From NCBI GenBank assembly GCA_024196135.1, contig JAMQCK010000698.1, positions 1-17,495 of the forward strand: a stretch of DNA of 17,495 bases. Reading direction: 5' to 3'. The translations under genes and the position numbers were made by a program. Source of the DNA: Pleurotus ostreatus/Saccharomyces cerevisiae fusant. Taxonomy: Eukaryota > Opisthokonta. This document shows, in pieces, positions 8,388 through 17,495 of this stretch. The number at the start of each line of letters is the position of its first letter. Position 1 is the stretch's first letter. Below the pieces are notes generated by a model. It saw only the letters and a program-made list of their open reading frames with translations. It was not told the DNA's origin and did not search any database.

Positions 8388-9662
8388 TTACAAGGGGCTA
8401 GGAAGGGAGTCAGTTAGCTCATGTACCGCAAAAACCGAACAATCACTCACGTTTCTGCATCATAGTTCTGAACGCGCAACAGCTCGTCCCAATTGTTACC
8501 CACCCGGAAAATCGAGGGAAGCATCTCCCAGACCTTCTGACGACCAGCATAGTACATATTGCACACTTCCTTGTAGCAAGGCGCACAGAGCGCGCCCTTC
8601 GCCTCCTCAAATAGCGGCCTCCCATCGAGACCATGGTTGAACCGTAGCGCATGCGGCCGGAGGAAGAGCATAGGAAAGCACTCAGCGACGTCGAGCTCGC
8701 AATCCGCATCGCACGACTTCGCGTTCTTGAAGTTGTCGACGAAGGGGAACATGAGGGTGCGCTGGAGCTCAAGCAGGTTCTGGAGCCCGTTCAGCGCAAT
8801 GGCCTTCTCTGCCACCGGTAGGTTAGGACAGTCGAGGATCGTATTCTGCTGCCCGTTATCCTGATACGCGACGGATAGGAATGCAAAGGGGAGGAGCGTC
8901 GGAATATTTGCATTGCGGGCCGCCTGCAGAAGGAGCGTGGCGTCGATGAAGGGGAGTGGCCGGGCTCTCGTGGTCAGCGTCGACGTGACGCAGCCAAAGC
9001 TGGACAGGGAGGAGATGCACTTGCGGCGCAAGCTCACGAAGCGGTACTTGGTGGAGAGCGTTGCCACGTTACCCAGCCGCGAGATGCAGGCGGGGCCCAG
9101 GAGGGACATAGTCTTGTCGAAGAACCTGGTGGAAGCACGATGATGAAGTCGCAATGAGTACGTGCGACATGCAGGACGTACAGGATGTCGTAGAGCGCAG
9201 CGAGTAGTTCCATCCATATCCGAGGAGGATCGTCGGGAAGCCGTATCACTGGACAGTCATCGATATGCTCCTGACCAGGCGGTTGGGGGATGCTGAACAT
9301 ATCCTTGAATATCTCCGAGTTATTTGCCAGTATCTACATAATTCCGCGTAAGTTAGGGCTAAAAAGTAGCTGACAAGTTCCACACACCGTCTTATGCACG
9401 CGGAAGAGCATCGCACTCGGGCTGGATCCGACATGGAGCACGACGGATCCATCTTCAAACCAGAATTGCTGGCAGCGCGCAGGCGTTGCTAGCGTGTCTG
9501 TGCCCTCTGTGTCCGTGCGCTGTCGCTTTGCAGGGACTTGGAGATCGGAGGAGAGCGCTTGGGGGCCGACTGTGGGTGGTTGTAAAGACTTGGTGGGGGG
9601 GGTGGGGAGGATGACGACAGTGAAGGGGAGGAATGATGATCGACGGTGAGGCGCGTCGCCAT
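8388..9662 (-). CDS. BTB/POZ-domain protein, paralogue 4 (5' end uncertain)
   Basis: Secure exons (minus strand): exon 1 ending at 9388, 9333-9182, 9125-8451, and probably 8397-8388. Introns are 54 and 56 bases, plus a 53-base terminal intron (GTGAGT donor, GCTAAC branch, CCTAG acceptor) that would end the protein in AETPL; unspliced, the frame ends at TGA 8449-8447. The BTB domain is FWFEDGSVVLHVG, a six-residue insertion (SSPSAM), LFRVHKT, then SEIFKDMFSIPQ and ELLAALYD; a KRQR patch precedes it. The C-terminus has C-x3-C-x6-C, CAPC and FRVGNNWDELL. The frame entering exon 1 has no ATG upstream of the domain. The ATG at 9662 is out of frame by one base across a G8 run at 9595-9602, or could be joined by a weak 56-base intron with a GTCGAT donor. 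The end at 9662 is therefore a best guess. Confidence 0.75.
9595..9602. repeat. G8 homopolymer in BTB4 exon 1
   Basis: Eight G residues (C8 on the coding strand) lie between the nearest ATG and the BTB domain of paralogue 4, exactly where the reading frame would have to shift by one. A candidate for a sequencing error or a natural length polymorphism. Confidence 0.7.
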
Positions 9663-9668
9663 CACGTG
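9663..9668. promoter_or_regulatory. CACGTG box next to BTB4 start
   Basis: CACGTG directly abuts the ATG at 9662. If that ATG is the start, the box lies within the leader or promoter; the context is TCACGTGT. Regulatory role inferred from its presence upstream of all four paralogues. Confidence 0.25.
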
Positions 9669-10239
9669 TGCGCGGATGGAACGGCCCGAAGCGGCCGAAC
9701 TTCAACCGGCACAAGCCGACGACCTTGACTTGTGGACCACCACCATCACAACTCTGCCGCGGATTATCTGACTTGCCGCGTTCTGATGACGCCAAAGGAG
9801 AGTTTGGTCTGCGCGTTCCAACCGAACAACCATGGGAGGATCGTGAGCCTTGTAACTCTTTTAGCCGAAGTGTGAAGGATTTCAACCCAGCGCGCCCTAG
9901 CTAAGGGCTTCGGACTCAATAGGGGGAGACATTGACCGCGTTGGACGCAAGCGACTGATAGATCCCGAGAGTAACATGATACATATCCTCCCGACGTATA
10001 CAACGGAACGCCCATGAAAACGTCAAGGGTCCGATGTCCCTGCCGAACGAGGTCAGACCCGTTTGTATCGCACAGCCCTAGCAGGAACATCTGTTCGCGA
10101 GGTGAGAAGCCTTTTGTACATGTACACCTCATGCAAGCCTCATTCCCGTGACAGTCAGATGATCCCGACGTTTTCGGAGCCGGACGACGGAGAGTACAAA
10201 AGGGCAGGGCGCCCGAGAGTGTTGCGACTGCTTTCCGAG
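9669..10239. other. Divergent upstream region, BTB4 / FMO
   Basis: 571 bases between two divergent genes. Open frames here lack family features. The minus strand continues the BTB4 frame without stop as far as 9885 but without an ATG, so part of it could be a BTB4 5' exon or leader. A TACAAAAG near 10194 might serve as a weak TATA element for the FMO gene. Confidence 0.4.
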
Positions 10240-12361
10240 ATGGCTGACACGCGCAATGAACCCATCTGTATCGTCGGTAGCGGCGCAGCGGGCTTGATCA
10301 CCGCGCACACCCTACTCCAGGACGGCTTCAGGGACGTGCAGATAATCTCGCGCGATGCAGGCCCGGGAGGTGTGTGGGCGCAGGAGCGCGTCTACGACGG
10401 GCTCTTCATCAACAAGTGCGTCTTTCCTGCTCCTTCCACGTCATTATTGCTTCTAAGCGACACCGCGTCTAATTTCCCCATCCAGCGTCAATGGCGAATA
10501 CTGCTTCTCCTGCCTTGAGAAAACCCCGGCCGACCCTCGCACGCCGAATCTGTCGGGCTTCGATATGTGTGCCTATATGACGCGCCTCGCGGAGAAGTTC
10601 CTCCAGGGAAAAATTGTGTATAATACGGAAGTCCGTCGGATTCGGCGTGGCGAGAATGGGCGCGGTTGGGAGCTTGATGTCAGTAGCAAGACCACTGGTG
10701 AAGATAGGGTCGTTCGATGCGCTCGTCTGGTTCTTTGTTCAGGGGTGAGTACCTTCCGTTGCCACTTTCATTCTGACTTTTCTGCTAAACGCGGCCAATA
10801 GGGCTGCCACGAGCCATCCATCCCGGAAAGCCTCACAGTGACGCGGGCCAAGGAGGCCGGCTTCTCAGGACGCGTCCTCCACACATCCGACTTTCGCAAA
10901 ACCCTCGACAGCATCGGACCCGAAGGCGCAACCGCTCTCGGCCGCATCGTCGTCGTAGGCGGCGGCAAGTCCGCGCAAGACGTGTGCGCCTACTTCGCGC
11001 GGCGGTCCATCCCGGTCACGATGGTCTTTGAGAGGGCGGACGCGTTCATATCCACCTCGAAGCCACTGCCTGAGTTCATTCGTAAGAGCCGCTTCCTGGG
11101 CATGCTATCGCCCCACATTCATCTGCGGACCGCACTAGAGTACGTCGAAGAGACTTTGTTGACTTCTATGACCTGTTGCTTTCTATGGCCCACTGGTCCC
11201 TCTCAAACGCTGCCCCGTAACCCCCACCCTCCCTGTAGTCTATCATCTCTGCACCCAAGCTAACCCACCACCCCAGACGCTTCCTCCACACCACCTACCT
11301 GGGCAGCAAACTCGTGCACCTCATCTGGAACGCCATCGCCCAAAGCTCCTACGCCGCCCAGGGCTACCCCGCCTCCTCTCCCATCCGCAACGCTACATCC
11401 ATCTTCTGGAGCATCCGCACAAACGACGACGGGCCGCGGCGGGATGACCATTTCCACGCGCTGGTGAACGCTGGGAAGATAGAACTGAGGGCGCCGAATC
11501 GCGCGATAGGGTATTACGAGGGTGGCGTGGTGCTGGCGGATGGGAGCAAGGTCGCGGCGGATACAGTCATCTTGGGGACTGGGTATACGTCGTCGTGGAA
11601 GGGGTTGTTCGATGGTGAGCTCGCGCTATGAGGGTGTTGAGGCCGTGCTGATAGAACTGCTTCATTTCAGACGAGACTGCAGAAGACCTGGGGATCAATC
11701 GCCATCCGCCTAACCCCAACATTAATTTCGACCAGGAGTGGTCGGACTATCGCTCGCTCGACAATCGACCAGGTAAACACACCCCGTCAGAGCTGCCAGC
11801 CTCGTCCATCTACCGCGGCTTGGTCCCCGCCAAGAACCTTTTGAAGCGGGACTTTGCCATAAACGGCGCCGTGGTGAGCGTTCTTCCCGTTCGTAAACCC
11901 ATCACTCGAACTCACCGTCGTAAAAGTTCAACGCTAACAACGGGTACTGCTTCGAGGTCTTCGCGCACTGGATATCGTCATATTTCTTAGGCGATCCCTT
12001 GCGGCTCCCCTCGACGACGGAAGAGGCCATGATACACGCCGAGCGACAGTCAGCGTGGCTACGAAAACGTTACCCGGATGAGCTGCTATGGGTCAACGAG
12101 TCGTATAGCAGCAATGTCACCTTTTGGGCGTAAGTATCCCCCCACCGCTGTGTCCGGGTATATTAGGACTGACGCGATTCGATGTTTAGGTGGCCGCAGC
12201 ACGTAGACGACCTCCTCGAGGATATGGGTGTCCCGATATTCAGGAGTGGAGGAAATTGGCTGACATGGCCGGTCAAGGTTATCGATATCAAGGAGATCGC
12301 GACGCTGGGCGAGGAGCGACGAGCCTTGCGGGAGGCGCGGCAGGCGAGGGGCGAGCAGTAG
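10240..12361 (+). CDS. Flavin-containing monooxygenase (FMO/BVMO-like)
   Basis: Seven exons: 10240-10415, 10486-10744, 10802-11139, 11277-11614, 11671-11873, 11927-12129 and 12190-12361; 562 residues; stop TAG. It should use FAD, NADPH and O2 to oxygenate a small substrate. Visible motifs are the FAD-binding GSGAAG (residues 13-18); GGVWAQERVYDGLFIN; the monooxygenase fingerprint F-x-G-x3-H-x3-F (FSGRVLHTSDF, 166-176); the NADPH-binding GGGKSA (198-203); and the ATG-like VILGTGYTSSW. The substrate cannot be read from sequence; xenobiotic, amine/sulfur or ketone oxidation are all possible. ATG 10240 was chosen because it puts the FAD loop near residue 13, as usual; an in-frame ATG at 10159 would add 27 residues with no motif. 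No secondary-metabolite core gene lies nearby. It converges on AFG2 with 75 bases between stops. Confidence 0.92.
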
Positions 12362-12436
12362 CCGTTGCACGGCTTGGGCGACAGCTCGAAGAATACATAT
12401 ACTGGTGCAACATTAGTAGTACAACAACACGGATCT

Positions 12437-15386
<2,950 letters not shown>

Positions 15387-15672
15387 AATGGGGGTTTCGG
15401 AAGGTTGGGAAGCCTTCGGGATGAGGACCGTTGAGCGAATCGTCAATTCGGAGTAAGCATGTCATGCTGTAAGCATCTGCTCACCAGGTACAAGTTGTCA
15501 GTGAAGCGCTATAATTCTACTACCGCAAGATCATGCGATCTGAGGGATGCTATTGCATGAATGAGGTTTGTGACACGAAGTTGAACTTCAGATTCGAAAA
15601 CTGAAGCGGGCGCACGTGGGCGGCGCGTCAGTCACGACATGTCACGCGGATTTGGTCACATTTCCAGCAGCC
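15387..15672. promoter_or_regulatory. Bidirectional promoter region, AFG2 / PIG-T
   Basis: 286 bases between two divergent housekeeping-type genes. CACGTGGG lies at 15613-15620. GTCACG occurs at 15631-15636 and 15641-15646, ten bases apart, with GTCACA at 15655-15660. No TATA box was seen, which fits housekeeping promoters. Confidence 0.5.
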
Positions 15673-17495
15673 ATGGTCAACTGCTGGCGATGCGTCGCGG
15701 TCGTCTTCGGCGTCGTCGCCGCAGTTGTTAGCAATGAACTTGCAGACGAAGCATTTGAAGAAGATCTACTCGTCAAACCACTTCCGGATGGCAAAGTCCT
15801 GTCCAAATTCACGTTCAAGACGCTCCTGAAGGGCGCGACGCCGAGGCGTCCGTCCCGGCCAGGTCTTGACGATGACGAACGTGAGCCCAATGACCTTGTA
15901 TGTTGACTGGCGGCTCACGGGAGACTCAGCCCAACATTACACGCTGTTCCCTCTTGCCTTGGGCAGGGTCATTCGCGAATATGCCGTCGACGAACTGCAC
16001 CTATCACTGAACGCGGGACACTGGCGATACGAGCGATGGGGCAGGCCCGAAGAGCCGAACGTGGGTACCGGTGCAGAGCTATGGGCTTGGCTAGCAGAGG
16101 AAGACCCAACAACGTGCGTGCACTGCTCACAGACGCGTCCAAGGGCTGATGATGTCAACAGACTTGACGCGCGATGGTCTGGCGTCCGCAACGCCCTAGC
16201 TGGCCTATTCTGTGCAACTCTGGGAACCATGGACGAATGGCGCACGACCTCTCCTGCTCTCACGTATCCCCCAGAAGGCGGCCTTCCCGCTTGGAACGCC
16301 ACGCATCACCTGCGCCACGCTACTCTACCCTCCGAGCACGTCTGTACCGAGAACCTGACGCCATTCCGGAAGCTCCTTCCCTGCAAATCTCGCTCTGGAA
16401 TTGCTACATTGCTCGATCCCCATCACCTCTTCGACAGCAACTGGCACGGCTTAGGCGTCCACGTCCGATGGATACCTGAGGAAGGTATCGAAGTGCGTCT
16501 CACCGCTCAGGTCGTATCGGACCTCTTTCGTACTCTGAATACGGACAAGCGAGGCGAGCCATCTATCTTGCGGCTTTATGCATGTGCTAACACTGCCCAG
16601 ACTGGTCCTTCCAGACGTTGTTCGGCCGTACGATAGAGAAGGCCTGCCCTGTTGCCGGTCGTAGCACCGTCAGGGCGGCCCTGCCTATACACGAGCCATA
16701 TCAGATCAGCCCCGAGCCTACGTTGGTAGAGGACAACCTTGCTATCTATGAGGTGGCCCAGGGTATGCCTTCGCACATATTCCCATTGCTATCTTGACAT
16801 AATGTGCCCGCAGGACCTGTCCCCTTGAACGTCGATATGAAGTGGCCTATGCCTCAAAATTGTGCGTATAATTCACGTAGTTCCAACCTTGACGACAGGC
16901 GTGCTTACGACATTCACAGGGCGTCCTTCCAATAACGCGTCGCACCCTCTTTCTATCAGACGGGCGCTTAGAGGGTTCAGTCAAGAACGCGGCCAGTTAT
17001 CCATCGTCATCAAAAACGAGCTCCCATCAGAAGTGCGGCTGCGTTATCTGGAGACGCTACCATGGTTCGTGCAGATGTACCTTCATACGATGCGAATCGA
17101 GTCGAACGGCGGTCTTCAGAGTGAGTCACGATCATCGTTGCTATCTCCTTTTCGATCGTAATAACGAACATGGTCAACACAGACGATCTCCTGTCCGACA
17201 TCTCTTACATTCCCACCATCCCACATTCGCGTCCGACGACTTTTCAGGCCACCTTGACTCTTCCGGCATCGAGCACTACGGAGATAACGTTCGACGTGAC
17301 GAAGGCATTTTTGCGATACACTGAGCACTTGCCCGACGCGCAGCGCGGCTGGGACCTGCCGCCGGCGGTCTTCGTCCCCCTCGACGCCGATCCGGGTGTT
17401 TTGCCGCCGACGCGTATCTACACCCCTATCCTCCTCGTCGACCTCGCCACGCCCGACTTCAGCATGCCCTACAACGTGATCATCCTCAGCTGCTC
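15673..17495 (+). CDS. GPI16: GPI transamidase subunit GPI16/PIG-T, 3' end outside window
   Basis: Exons 15673-15880, 15930-16113, 16162-16529, 16601-16762, 16814-16861, 16920-17120 and 17183-beyond 17495; 494 residues visible of roughly 580-610 usual. GPI16/PIG-T is the lumenal scaffold of the ER complex that attaches GPI anchors; it pairs with the protease Gpi8/PIG-K. Seen: a signal peptide (VAVVFGVVAAVVS); LFPLALGRVIREY; ELHLSLNAGHWRYERWG; ELWAWL; ALAGLFCATLG, whose Cys148 probably matches the cysteine that bonds to Gpi8; ENLTPFRKLLPCK; LFDSNWHGL; FGRTIEKACP; QERGQLSIVIKN; LPWFVQMYLHTM; and near the window edge RIYTPILLVDLATPDFSMPYNV. The donor at 16530 (GTACTC) is the least certain junction. 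The 48-base second intron has no stop and is a multiple of three, so retention would add 16 residues. The membrane anchor lies outside the window. Confidence 0.94.

Noticed and set aside
11773..11790. An 18-base GTAAAC...CAG segment in FMO exon 5 as an intron
   Set aside because: Far shorter than any intron here, and reading through it keeps the frame.
15866..16636. 256-residue plus-strand frame as a separate gene
   Set aside because: It is PIG-T read through a stop-free intron and past two other splice sites; the spliced model matches the family along its length.

Overview
This window reads as nuclear DNA of a filamentous basidiomycete, most likely an Agaricomycete (mushroom or polypore type). 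The genes are GC-rich and are cut by many introns of 44-140 bases with GT-AG ends and CTAAC/CTGAC-like branch sites. The protein families fit that group. The genus assignment is inference; no ribosomal or organelle marker is present. All exon joins below were worked out by hand from splice signals and frame continuity. Every multi-exon model given here closes in frame, except at the 5' end of the fourth BTB gene.

Layout, left to right: the 3' part of a small bipartite protein gene (1-744, +), then three BTB/POZ-domain genes in a row on the minus strand (1189-2292, 2649-3749, 4041-5202). Next come a one-exon gene of unknown function (5419-5931, +) and a six-exon Ctr-type copper transporter (6035-6992, -). 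A 1.4 kb stretch follows that has a TATA box and a very pyrimidine-rich minus strand but no convincing protein (about 7000-8387). Then come a fourth BTB/POZ paralogue (8388-9662, -), a seven-exon flavin-containing monooxygenase (10240-12361, +), a twelve-exon AFG2/DRG1-type double AAA ATPase (12437-15386, -), and the 5' two thirds or more of the GPI-transamidase subunit GPI16/PIG-T (15673-17495, +, running off the window).

The right-hand part (AFG2, PIG-T, CTR, FMO) is ordinary conserved or widespread gene content. AFG2 and PIG-T are divergent and share a 286-base intergenic promoter; FMO and AFG2 converge with only 75 bases between their stop codons.

The left and middle part is the accessory portion: a local expansion of four BTB paralogues that share two intron positions, a C-terminal cysteine module ending in C-x2-C, and a CACGTG box near each start. 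Two of them also share a candidate terminal intron with a very small last exon. They differ in ways that suggest ongoing divergence: BTB2 has a degenerate N-terminus and a shortened C-terminus, and BTB4 has no in-frame ATG upstream of its BTB domain unless a G8 run or an extra intron is invoked. I see no mobile element, CRISPR array, tRNA or rRNA.
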